Assembly: GCA_035555795.1 (NCBI GenBank)
Contig: DATMGE010000023.1
Location: 1-52,356, forward strand
DNA: 52,356 nucleotides
From: RCIO01 sp035555795
GTDB taxonomy: Bacteria; Pseudomonadota; Alphaproteobacteria; Rhizobiales; Rhizobiaceae
Direction of reading: 5' to 3'
In this document: positions 41,852-49,523 of the stretch, in pieces
Position numbering within the stretch: position 1 is the stretch's first letter
How the letters are laid out: the number at the start of each line of letters is the position of its first letter
Notes under the pieces: generated by a model
Databases searched by the model: none
Told to the model about the DNA's origin: nothing
What the model saw: only the letters and a program-made list of their open reading frames with translations
Made by a program: the position numbers and the translations under genes

Positions 41852-42760
41852 ATGCGCATCGCACTTGCAATCGCTCTCGCCCTCGGCATATCCGGGCCCG
41901 CGCTCGCCGACGTCTCGCCGCTCGTCAATGCCGAGTGGCTGAAGGCCAATTCCGGCAAGGAAAATGTCGTCGTCGTCGACATCCGCGACAAGATTGCGGA
42001 GACGGAGCTGGGCGACAAGCCATACCTCGCCAATGCCGTGGTCGCGCCCTACGCTTCCGCCGGCTGGCGCACGGAGATCCAGGGCATTCCCGGCATGTTG
42101 CCGCCGGTGGAAGAACTTACCAAGCTGATCGGCAGCCTCGGCATCGACAATGACGACCATGTCGTGATCGTGCCGTGGGGCACCGACTCGTCCGAATTCG
42201 GCGGCGCGACCCGCGTCTACTGGACGTTCAAATATCTGGGCCATGACGATGTCTCGATCCTCGACGGCGGCTGGCGCCAGTATGATGCGGCCGGCGGCGA
42301 GCGCGTCGCGGAAGCGGTGAAGCCGCAGCCGGCGACCTTCACGGCCAAGCTCCGCAACGAGTTGCGTGCGACCACTGCACAGGTGGAAGCCGCCCTGAAG
42401 GACGGCACCAAACTGGTGGATGGCCGCCCGGTCGAGCAGTATGAGGGCAAGTCCAAGAGCCCCATCGTGCAGAAGCTCGGCACGCTGCCCGGTTCGGTGA
42501 ACATCGTTCACAGCGACCTCTACAGCAAGGATCAGGCGCTCTTCGCCCAGCCGGAGACGGTCAAGGCGCTGTCCGAAGCCGTCGGCCTTGGCACGGACGA
42601 GAAGAACATCGCCTTCTGCAACACCGGCCACTGGGCCTCGATCGCCTGGTTCGGCCTGAGTGAAGTGCTCGGCAACAAGAACACAAGCATGTATGATGGC
42701 TCGATGGCGGAATGGACCTCCGATCCCGCGCGGCCGGTCGAGAACAAGTCCGGCACCTGA
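41852..42760 (+). CDS. Periplasmic double-rhodanese sulfurtransferase
   Basis: A 302-residue exported protein. I chose the ATG at 41852 because it opens a signal peptide (MRIALAIALALGISGPALA, cleavage after about residue 19). Two rhodanese modules follow: one near residues 25-140 with VVVVDIRDKIAE and VVIVPWGTDSSEFGGATRVYW, and a catalytic one with active-site Cys256 in FCNTGHWASIAWFGL. The first module has no catalytic Cys. Such thiosulfate or mercaptopyruvate sulfurtransferases move sulfane sulfur to cyanide or thiol acceptors. The export signal suggests a periplasmic role, as in thiosulfate utilisation or sulfide detoxification. A strong terminator follows it, then the YeeE-type operon on the same strand. 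Confidence 0.9.
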   Translation: MRIALAIALALGISGPALADVSPLVNAEWLKANSGKENVVVVDIRDKIAETELGDKPYLANAVVAPYASAGWRTEIQGIPGMLPPVEELTKLIGSLGIDNDDHVVIVPWGTDSSEFGGATRVYWTFKYLGHDDVSILDGGWRQYDAAGGERVAEAVKPQPATFTAKLRNELRATTAQVEAALKDGTKLVDGRPVEQYEGKSKSPIVQKLGTLPGSVNIVHSDLYSKDQALFAQPETVKALSEAVGLGTDEKNIAFCNTGHWASIAWFGLSEVLGNKNTSMYDGSMAEWTSDPARPVENKSGT

Positions 42761-42791
42761 TCCGGATTTCCCTTCCCCAAATGCCTGCATG

Positions 42792-42828
42792 ACAGGCGCC
42801 CGGACATGGTCCGGGTGCCTGTGTTTTT
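42792..42828 (+). terminator. Strong terminator after the sulfurtransferase
   Basis: A 14-bp stem with one G-U pair (ACAGGCGCCCGGAC and GTCCGGGTGCCTGT, loop ATG) is followed by GTTTTT. It lies 32 bases after the stop codon, and only 27 bases separate it from the next start codon. Confidence 0.9.
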
Positions 42829-42855
42829 GCGAGACCCTTACGACCTCGGGACAAA

Positions 42856-44070
42856 ATGACCGACATTGCCTATTCCCCACCCAAATATCTGCCGCCCGTG
42901 ACGCTTGACCGGGTGCCCGCCATCGTCGCCGGCGGCGCGCTCCTCGTCGGCTCCCTCGTCATTGCCGGCCTCATCGACCTGCGCCAGGCGGCGCTGTTCA
43001 TCGTCGGCGGCCTGCTCGGCGCGGCGCTCTATCACGGCTCCTTCGGCTTCACCGGCGGCTGGCGACGCATGGTGGTGGAAAAGCGCGGCCGCGGCATCCG
43101 CGCGCAGATGCTGATGATCGGCGTCGCCGCGGTGGCGATGATCCCGCTTCTGGCGGCCGGCAGCCTCGGCGGCCAGCCGCTGGTGGGCGCGCTCGCCCCG
43201 GTCGGCGTCTCGGTGCTGGTGGGTGCGGCGATCTTCGGCCTCGGCATGCAGCTCGGCGGCGGCTGCGGCTCGGGCACGCTCTTCACCGTCGGTGGCGGCT
43301 CGTCGCGCATGCTGGTCACGCTGATCTTCTTCATCGTCGGCGCGGTCATCGGCACGGCCCACCTGCCCTGGTGGCTCGGCCTGCCTTCCGTTCCCGCAAT
43401 CAGCCTCGGCCAGAGCTGGGGCGTGGCCAATGCCGTGCTCGCCACGGTGGTCGGCCTCGGACTCGTGGCGCTGGTCACGACGCTAATCGAGCGCCGGGTC
43501 CACGGCAATGTCGAGCGCGATCCCGGACCGCGCCGCCCCGGCTGGAGCTGGATCCTCAGCGGACCTTGGCCGCTCGTCGCGGCCGGGTTGCTGATGGCGC
43601 TGCTCAATATCGCAACGCTGCTGCTGGCCGGCCATCCATGGTCGGTCACCTTCGGCTTCGGCCTGTGGGGCGCCAAGACCGCTCAGGCCGTCGGCATCCC
43701 GGTCGAGACATGGGCGTTCTGGAACTGGCCCGGCCCGCACAAGGCGCTCACCTCCAGCGTGCTGGCGGATGTCACGTCGGTGATGAATTTCGGCATCATC
43801 CTGGGCGCGGCGCTGGCAGCCAGCCTTGCCGGACAATTTGCGCCCAAGGTGAAGGTGCCGTTCATGTCCATGTTGGCGGCGGCAATCGGCGGCATCCTGA
43901 TGGGCTATGGCGCGCGGCTCTCCTTCGGCTGCAATATCGGCGCGCTCTTTTCCGGAATCGCCTCGGGAAGCGTGCATGGCTGGCTGTGGTTCGCCGCCGC
44001 CTTCGTCGGCTCCTATGTCGGCGTCTGGGCGCGGCCGCTGTTCGGCCTCGATGGATTGGCGCGCAAATGA
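42856..44070 (+). CDS. YeeE/YedE-family sulfur-compound permease
   Basis: A 404-residue membrane protein with about nine to ten helices, starting at the ATG at 42856. Two short motifs with conserved Cys stand out: QLGGGCGSGTLFTVGGGSS (Cys137) and SFGCNIGALFSGIASGS (Cys359). In TsuA/YeeE-type transporters such Cys-containing loops form the path for thiosulfate, and the family is often found with sulfurtransferases, as here. The two halves appear to be related by an internal repeat. Its start codon is 27 bases after the terminator of the sulfurtransferase. It ends in an ATGA overlap with the next gene, so it is the first of a three-gene operon. Thiosulfate or sulfane sulfur import is the best guess. 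Confidence 0.9.
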   Translation: MTDIAYSPPKYLPPVTLDRVPAIVAGGALLVGSLVIAGLIDLRQAALFIVGGLLGAALYHGSFGFTGGWRRMVVEKRGRGIRAQMLMIGVAAVAMIPLLAAGSLGGQPLVGALAPVGVSVLVGAAIFGLGMQLGGGCGSGTLFTVGGGSSRMLVTLIFFIVGAVIGTAHLPWWLGLPSVPAISLGQSWGVANAVLATVVGLGLVALVTTLIERRVHGNVERDPGPRRPGWSWILSGPWPLVAAGLLMALLNIATLLLAGHPWSVTFGFGLWGAKTAQAVGIPVETWAFWNWPGPHKALTSSVLADVTSVMNFGIILGAALAASLAGQFAPKVKVPFMSMLAAAIGGILMGYGARLSFGCNIGALFSGIASGSVHGWLWFAAAFVGSYVGVWARPLFGLDGLARK

Positions 44071-44468
44071 GCACCGCACGCAACACGCTCCTGTTTGGCG
44101 CAGCGCTCGCGGCCGCTACCGCTGCCGTCGCGGTGGATCATTATCGTCATCCCTATCAGGCCCCTGCTCCGGCGGCGGCGCCTGCGGTCAGTGGCGGCGG
44201 TGCCGCCCCATGCGCCGCCGGCGCGCCATGTGCCGCGGCACCCTGCGCGGCGGGAGCCCCCTGCGCAGCGGCGGCCCCGAAGGCTGCTCCACCGCCGCCG
44301 CCCGCAGCCGCGCCTTGCGCTGCCGCAGCACCTTGCGCCGCCGCGCCGGCAAAGCTCGCCCCTCCGCCGCCGCCTGCTCCGGCAAAGCTTCCGCCGCCAC
44401 CGCCCCCCGCGCCGGCCAAGCTGGCTCCCCCTCCGCCGCCGACACCGGCCCCGGGCCGCGACGGATGA
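44067..44468 (+). CDS. Cys/Ala/Pro-rich exported repeat protein
   Basis: A 133-residue protein with an N-terminal hydrophobic signal or anchor (about residues 7-22) and then extreme low complexity. Six Cys stand at positions 49, 55, 60, 66, 84 and 90, in three pairs each spaced six residues, in the repeat APCAA(G/A). Three copies of PAKLAPPPPPA (or close variants) follow. Its frame uses the ATGA that overlaps the YeeE stop, and its own stop overlaps the next start by four bases. I do not recognise a family. Its place in a sulfur-transport operon and its paired Cys suggest a periplasmic sulfane-sulfur or metal carrier on a Pro-rich stalk. That function is inferred only from context. Confidence 0.7.
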   Translation: MSTARNTLLFGAALAAATAAVAVDHYRHPYQAPAPAAAPAVSGGGAAPCAAGAPCAAAPCAAGAPCAAAAPKAAPPPPPAAAPCAAAAPCAAAPAKLAPPPPPAPAKLPPPPPPAPAKLAPPPPPTPAPGRDG

Positions 44469-45040
44469 GCACCGAGGCGCGCCGCCGCGCGCTGGCCGAG
44501 GTCGCCTTCTGCGAGGAAATCCTCGCCAAGGGCGGCCTCAACATCCTGTCCGAGACTTTTCACGACAGCGGCGACGACATCACCGTCTGGGAGCATTATC
44601 CGCAGGGCGACGTCTTCGATCCGGCCAGTGGCGCGCAATGGTTCTACCACTGCCACCCGGCAACCGAGGGGAGCGAGCACGGGCACTTCCACTGCTTCTT
44701 GCGCCCCGATGGCCGGGAAGGCCCGATCCACCATCTGGTCGCCATCGGCGTCGATGCCTATGGCCGCCTGCTGCGGCTGTTCACCGTCAACCAATGGGTG
44801 GTCGGCGACGACTGGCTCGACGCGGAAGGCACGGTCGCGCTGCTTCCCCGCTTCGACATGCAGATGCCGCGCCCGTCCTATCTGGTGAATCGCTGGCTGA
44901 CCGGCATTCTCGCCGCCTATGAGGATGAGATCGCGGCGCTGGTCCGCGAGCGCGACGCGGTTCTGGCAACCCATGATGCCGGCGGCGCAAACCCGCGCGA
45001 TGACCGCGCGCTGGAAGTCACCTCCGAACTGAAATTCTGA
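44465..45040 (+). CDS. DUF6969 family protein
   Basis: A 191-residue soluble protein, started at the ATG at 44465, four bases inside the preceding stop. Sequence ITVWEHYPQGDVFDPASGAQWFYHCHPA, SEHGHFHCFLRP and GPIHHLVAIGVDAYGRLLRLFTVNQWVVGDDW shows many His, Trp and two Cys, typical of DUF6969. The His clusters (CHPA, HGHFHCF, IHHL) suggest metal binding. No function is known for the family. It is translationally coupled to the Cys-rich repeat gene, hence part of the same sulfur-transport operon. Confidence 0.75.
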   Translation: MSTEARRRALAEVAFCEEILAKGGLNILSETFHDSGDDITVWEHYPQGDVFDPASGAQWFYHCHPATEGSEHGHFHCFLRPDGREGPIHHLVAIGVDAYGRLLRLFTVNQWVVGDDWLDAEGTVALLPRFDMQMPRPSYLVNRWLTGILAAYEDEIAALVRERDAVLATHDAGGANPRDDRALEVTSELKF

Positions 45041-45057
45041 GCACTTTCGCTGGAAAT

Positions 45058-45309
45058 TTAGCCGTGCAGGCGCGATTCCCGCGCCGCCTCCACGAAGATG
45101 CGCCGCGCCACATGCACGCCCGTCCGGCCCTCTATGGCGGAAGAACAGGCCCGCACCGCGGCATAATACCATTTGGCGCGCGTATCGGGCCATTCATTGT
45201 GGAGCGCGTCATAGGCCTGATGCGCATCGCGCACCTCCCGAGCGCCGGCGGGGAAAGTGATGGTGACAGGCTCGGCAAAAGCAGTGTCGGGGGTCACGGC
45301 GCTCTCCAT
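45058..45309 (-). CDS. DUF982 domain protein
   Basis: An 83-residue protein started at the ATG at 45309 (MESAVTPDTAFAEPVTITFPAGAREV); longer in-frame starts lack the family opening. The pattern PVTITFPAGAREVRDAHQAYDALHNEWPD, with the Tyr-Ala-Ala-Val-Arg-Ala-Cys helix, is that of DUF982, a small family common in rhizobia, many copies per genome, with unknown function. It converges with the DUF6969 gene, 17 bases apart. Confidence 0.85.
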   Translation of the reverse strand: MESAVTPDTAFAEPVTITFPAGAREVRDAHQAYDALHNEWPDTRAKWYYAAVRACSSAIEGRTGVHVARRIFVEAARESRLHG

Positions 45310-45438
45310 CCATTTCGTGCTGACGACAAACGCGAAACGGCAGCGTCCGTTCCATGCCGGACCGCCACAACCCGACACACGAAATGGTTGTAATGTCTCT
45401 ACACGTCGCTTTTGCGACAAATGCATAGGATCGGTCCC

Positions 45439-45514
45439 GCAGGTGGAGGACACCCGCCTGCCCTCCGCTCAAAGCGGTAGCTCCAGCCTCCCGTCGCACA
45501 CCCCGCGACGGGAG
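45439..45514 (+). other. Structured leader, three consecutive hairpins
   Basis: Three adjacent stems on the plus strand: GCAGGTGG/CCGCCTGC (45439-45461), CCGCT-CAA-AGCGG (45465-45477) and CTCCCGTCGC/GCGACGGGAG (45488-45514, 10 bp). They end 38 bases before the outer-membrane gene start at 45553. No T-run follows. I do not recognise a known riboswitch. On the minus strand it would lie upstream of DUF982. Confidence 0.5.
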
Positions 45515-45552
45515 GACGGCTAACCGCGCCAGGCGCAGATCGGGACATCGCC

Positions 45553-46719
45553 TTGCCGAAACGATCGCTCACCTTCGCCGCGATGGCCTGGCTGCTCCTG
45601 TCGCCGGCGCTTGCGGCGGAGCCCGAAGCAAAGGGCCGAAAGTTCAGCTTCTCCTTCGAGCGCCACTATACGGCCAACGCCTTCGACTCGATCCATCCCT
45701 TCGCCGACTGGTATCGGACACTTCGCGGCAGCCTCGAGCAACAGGTCGAGATCGGCGGGACGCGCATCACCTTCGGCGGCGCGTTGGAGGTCAAGGCATT
45801 CGACACTTACGACATCGAGGACGACCGCGTGCTGGCGCTATCCCTCGGCGCGGAACGCAAACTCGGCGAACGTCTCGAACTGCGCGGCTCCGTCGGCTGG
45901 CGCATCGCCGACGAAGGCGATGACCTCGCCGTGGAAGACACCATCATCGGCCTGCGCACCGCCACGGAGAGCTTTGTGGCAGCGGCCCAGCTCGGCGCGG
46001 ATTTGGGGCAAGGCTGGGCGCTGATCCTCGATGCGGGCGCGTCGCGGGAGACACCGCGCAAGACGCGGTTCGAGGCCGATGTGATCGAGCCGGTCCTGCT
46101 CAACCCGCGCAAGGACCGCATCGAGCTCGGCTTGCGGCTCGGGCATACACAAGGCGGCCTCACGCTGGCAGGCGCGAGCGGCGCGGAATGGGTTCTGGCC
46201 GGGCGGCAGGCCGATGCGCCGCTGCAATTCGAACTTGTCCATTTCCGCACCCAGGCGGAGGCGAAATATGCCGTCGAGCGCCTGACCCTGACCGGCTCGG
46301 CCGGTCTCGCGCACCTTTCCGGCCTGCGCGGCGCCCTGGCGACCACGCGGCCGATTTATGCGCTGGCGGCCGAATATGTGCTCACCGCGCGGCTGGTGCT
46401 GCGCGCCAGCCTCAGCGCCGGCTTCGATACGCGCAACACCGACGATCCCGTCGCAAGCTGGCTGGAGCGGCAGGAAGTGGAGGCGCGCCTGTCCGTGCGC
46501 GAAAAGCTCTCGCTCGGCATCGGCCTCTACAATTCATGGCGCGAATATCTGACCCTCGGCGGCGGCGAGAAGGCGTATGGCCTCTATGCCGAGACGAGCT
46601 ACAACCTGAGCAAACCTGTAACCCTCGTCCTGCGGGTGGAACAGGGCCGCGCCTCCTATCAGGATGGCAGTAAGGTCCCCCGCTTCGATGCCGGTATCAG
46701 CCTGCGTGCCGCAATGTGA
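45553..46719 (+). CDS. Outer-membrane-like protein of unknown function
   Basis: A 388-residue exported protein, started at the TTG at 45553, which directly precedes the signal peptide (PKRSLTFAAMAWLLLSPALAAEP). Downstream ATGs would remove it. The body has alternating hydrophobic and polar residues over short strands (for example RITFGGALEVKAF, LELRGSVGWRIAD, LVLRASLSAGFD) and aromatic strand ends, and it finishes with FDAGISLRAAM. That is the pattern of a beta-barrel of perhaps 14-18 strands. I do not recognise a family. The start codon TTG is weak, and the structured leader just upstream could influence expression. Confidence 0.75.
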   Translation: MPKRSLTFAAMAWLLLSPALAAEPEAKGRKFSFSFERHYTANAFDSIHPFADWYRTLRGSLEQQVEIGGTRITFGGALEVKAFDTYDIEDDRVLALSLGAERKLGERLELRGSVGWRIADEGDDLAVEDTIIGLRTATESFVAAAQLGADLGQGWALILDAGASRETPRKTRFEADVIEPVLLNPRKDRIELGLRLGHTQGGLTLAGASGAEWVLAGRQADAPLQFELVHFRTQAEAKYAVERLTLTGSAGLAHLSGLRGALATTRPIYALAAEYVLTARLVLRASLSAGFDTRNTDDPVASWLERQEVEARLSVREKLSLGIGLYNSWREYLTLGGGEKAYGLYAETSYNLSKPVTLVLRVEQGRASYQDGSKVPRFDAGISLRAAM

Positions 46720-46737
46720 GGGGTCCGGCTGGCCGCA

Positions 46738-47811
46738 TCACTCCACCAGCGCGGCGATACCCTTTCCTGCTTCTTCGGTCGTGGCCGTACCGCCCATGTC
46801 GCGGGTGCGAAGCTTAGCCTCGCCCAGCGCCCGCGCGATTGCGGCCTCGACCGCGCGGGCCGCCGACGCTTCGCCCAGATGGTCCAGCATCATCGCGCCG
46901 GCCCAGATCTGCGCGATCGGATTGGCGATGCCCTGCCCGGAAATGTCGGGCGCGGAACCATGCACTGGCTCGAACATCGAAGGATGGTCCTTCTCCGGGT
47001 TGATATTGCCCGAAGGCGCGATGCCCAGCGTGCCGGCCATGCCGGCGGCGAGGTCGGACAGGATATCGCCGAACAGGTTGGACGCCACGACCACGTCGAA
47101 ATCGCCCGGCGCCAGCACCATGCGGGCGACCAGCGCATCGACAAGCTTCTTGTCATAGGTCACGTCGGGATATTCGGAGCCCACCGCCTCGACGCGCTCG
47201 TCCCACAGCTTGAGCGTATAGGTCAGCGCATTGCCCTTGGTGGCCGAGGTGAGCTTGCGGCGCGGCCGCGAGCGCGCCAGCTCATAGGCATAGCGCGCAG
47301 CGCGGTCGATGCCGATGCGCGTCATGACGCTCGCCTGCATCGCCGTCTCGCGCTCCGTGCCGACGAATTGCCGCCCGCCGATGGGCGAATATTCGCCCTC
47401 GGTGTTTTCGCGCACGATCACCATGTCGATGTCGCCCGGTCCCCTTCCCGCCAGCGGACAGGGAATGCCGGGCAGCAGCTTCACCGGGCGCAGGTTGATA
47501 TATTGATCGAATTCGCGGCGGAACTTCATGATCGAGCCCCAGCCGGAGATCGAATCCGGCACCAGCTTCGTATTGCCGATCGAGCCGAAATAGATGGCGT
47601 CGTGGCCGCCGATCTGCGCTTTCCAGTCCTCCGGCATCATCTCGCCATGCTTCACGTAATAGTCGCAATTGGCGAAGTCGAACCAGTCGAAGCGGATGTC
47701 GAGCCCATGGCGCGCGGCCACCGCCTCCAACACCCGCACGCCCTCCGGCACGACCTCGCGGCCGATGCCGTCGCCCGGAATGACCGCGATGCGGTAGGAA
47801 TTGCGTGACAT
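46738..47811 (-). CDS. Tartrate/D-malate dehydrogenase, IPMDH family
   Basis: A 357-residue decarboxylating dehydrogenase. It has IAVIPGDGIGREVVPEGVRVLE, the family start, and the substrate region FRREFDQYINLRPVKLLPG (the Arg residues). NLFGDILSDLAAGMAGTLGIAPSG is the NAD-binding and Mg-binding part, with the Asp pair. MFEPVHGSAPDISGQGIANP completes the signature. Within this family TtuC/DmlA-type enzymes oxidise tartrate or D-malate, and isopropylmalate dehydrogenase is the relative. YFGSIGNTKLVPDSISGWG and the absence of LeuC/D nearby favour tartrate or D-malate. The peptide-type binding protein lies 30 bases upstream, same strand. Confidence 0.88.
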   Translation of the reverse strand: MSRNSYRIAVIPGDGIGREVVPEGVRVLEAVAARHGLDIRFDWFDFANCDYYVKHGEMMPEDWKAQIGGHDAIYFGSIGNTKLVPDSISGWGSIMKFRREFDQYINLRPVKLLPGIPCPLAGRGPGDIDMVIVRENTEGEYSPIGGRQFVGTERETAMQASVMTRIGIDRAARYAYELARSRPRRKLTSATKGNALTYTLKLWDERVEAVGSEYPDVTYDKKLVDALVARMVLAPGDFDVVVASNLFGDILSDLAAGMAGTLGIAPSGNINPEKDHPSMFEPVHGSAPDISGQGIANPIAQIWAGAMMLDHLGEASAARAVEAAIARALGEAKLRTRDMGGTATTEEAGKGIAALVE

Positions 47812-47841
47812 TCATGAGCCTCCCCTGACTGCGCGCCACAC

Positions 47842-49425
47842 CTACCGGGCGAGCCAGACTTCGTCCAGCCGGTTGCCGACGACGAAGCTCGGCGTCACAT
47901 GCCAGCCCTTGATGTCCGACTTGAGCACCGAGGTGCGCTTGCCCCAGAAGAGCGGGATGTTGGCGGCGTCTTCCACGACCTGCTGCTCGAATTCGGCGAT
48001 CAGCTTGCGGCGCGCATCGCGGTCCGTCTCGGCCTTCTGCGCCGCATAGAGCTCGGTCAGGCGCTGGTCGGCGAAGCCGCTGTAATTATTGGCGGCCGTG
48101 GGCAGGAATTTGGCCAGCGCCTCGCTCGGCTCGTCGCCCGACAGCGTGTTGAAGTCGATGGCGAGGTCGTAGTCCTTGTTCTTCAGCCGCGTGAAATAGG
48201 GGCCGGCCTCGAGTACGTTCTGGTCCACCTGCACGCCAATATGCCGCCACTGGTCGATGAGGAACACGCCCAGCACCTCCCATGGCAGGCGGATATTGCG
48301 CGATAGCATTTCCAGCCTGAGGTCCGACACGCCCGCTTCCTTGAGAAGCGTCTTCGCCTCCTCCCGCGCGGCGGCGATGTCCTCGCCATTGCCCGGCAGC
48401 TTCGCCCATGCCTCCGGCGCCGAGCCGTAGGGGTGGCCGGGGCGCAGGATGGTGCCGAAGCTGTTGAGGTTCGATATCTGCGACAGAACCTTCGCGCCCT
48501 GATGGCGGTCGATGGCGATGTTGAAGGCGCGGCGCACGCGTGCATCGTCGAAGGGCGGCTTGGTGGTGTTCAGCGTCGCCAGCATCAGGATGTTGAGGTC
48601 GGAGACGGCGAAGGCGATCTTGTCGCCCAGCGCCGGTTGCAGCCGCGCGATGTCGGGCGGCATGAGGGAGTTGAAGAAGGCGTCCACCTGTCCGCCGAGC
48701 AGCGCGTTCATCACGCCGGGACCGGTGAGGAAGACCGCCTCGAAGGAATCGAGATAGGGCTGGCCCTCGATATAGAAGCCGTCGAAGCGCTCGCCGCTCC
48801 AGTTCGCGCCCGGATTGTGGGCGACGAAGCGGAACGCGCCCGAGCCCATCACCCGCTTGGCCGGATAGTTCGGGTCGCTCGCCATCAGCGCCTTGGAATA
48901 GATGCAGTTCCACGGGCTGGCGAAGGTCGACAGCATCGCGCCGTTGGGCTGCGACAGGGTGAAGATGACGGTGCGGGCGTCCGGCGTCTCAATAGCCTTG
49001 ATGTCGGCGAAGTCGATCTTGCGCGCCGAGGTCACGCCCTCGGGCGGATTGCGCAGGCGCTCATAGCTCGCCGCGACATCGGCCGAGGTGAGCGGCGAGC
49101 CGTCATGGAAGGTGATGTCGGGCCGCAGGGTGAAGTGATAGCTGAGCCCGTCATCCGACACGCTGAAATCCTCGGCCAGGTCGCCGACGATCTCGGGATA
49201 GTGCGCTGTGTCGTAGCGCAGCAGCGTCGAATAATGCTGCGACAGGAGCTGCAGATCGAACGCCGTCGCGGTCGCGTGGCAGTCATAGGTGTTGGGGTCG
49301 GCCTGCACCACATAGCGGATGGAGCCGCCTCTGTGCGGCGTTGCCTCCTGCGCGAAAACGGCGCTGCCGGTCACGCAGGCAATCGACATGGCGGCGAAGG
49401 CCGCAAGACGCAGCAAGCGAAGCAT
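47842..49425 (-). CDS. ABC transporter substrate-binding protein, family 5
   Basis: A 527-residue periplasmic protein of the peptide/nickel/opine binding family (SBP_bac_5). A signal peptide precedes QEATPHRGGSIRYVVQADPN. Family segments are LTSADVAASYERLRNPP and AQHYSTLLRYDTAHYPEIVGDLAEDFSVSDDGLSYHFTLRPDITFHDG. No permease or ATPase gene accompanies it in the window, so it is an orphan binding protein or uses components elsewhere. Context with a tartrate/D-malate dehydrogenase and an amidohydrolase suggests uptake of an organic acid or amide rather than a peptide, but this is inference. Confidence 0.9.
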   Translation of the reverse strand: MLRLLRLAAFAAMSIACVTGSAVFAQEATPHRGGSIRYVVQADPNTYDCHATATAFDLQLLSQHYSTLLRYDTAHYPEIVGDLAEDFSVSDDGLSYHFTLRPDITFHDGSPLTSADVAASYERLRNPPEGVTSARKIDFADIKAIETPDARTVIFTLSQPNGAMLSTFASPWNCIYSKALMASDPNYPAKRVMGSGAFRFVAHNPGANWSGERFDGFYIEGQPYLDSFEAVFLTGPGVMNALLGGQVDAFFNSLMPPDIARLQPALGDKIAFAVSDLNILMLATLNTTKPPFDDARVRRAFNIAIDRHQGAKVLSQISNLNSFGTILRPGHPYGSAPEAWAKLPGNGEDIAAAREEAKTLLKEAGVSDLRLEMLSRNIRLPWEVLGVFLIDQWRHIGVQVDQNVLEAGPYFTRLKNKDYDLAIDFNTLSGDEPSEALAKFLPTAANNYSGFADQRLTELYAAQKAETDRDARRKLIAEFEQQVVEDAANIPLFWGKRTSVLKSDIKGWHVTPSFVVGNRLDEVWLAR

Positions 49426-49442
49426 GATCCTCCTCCCGAGGC

Positions 49443-49462
49443 ATGTTGCAATTGCTAAACAT
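49443..49462. promoter_or_regulatory. Dyad between divergent binding-protein and amidohydrolase genes
   Basis: ATGTT-GCAATTGCTA-AACAT has 5-base arms around a central GCAATTGC palindrome. It lies between the divergent genes at 49425 and 49524, the expected position for an operator shared by both. No regulator gene is adjacent. Confidence 0.45.
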
Positions 49463-49523
49463 GTGAAATAACAATTTCCGTGACGTCAAGCGCCAAATTT
49501 ACGTAGTCGGAGGAGAGCCCAGA

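Noticed and set aside
45488..45514. Intrinsic terminator before the outer-membrane gene
   Set aside because: The 10-bp stem is not followed by a T-run on either strand and no gene ends just before it on the plus strand except the distant DUF6969.
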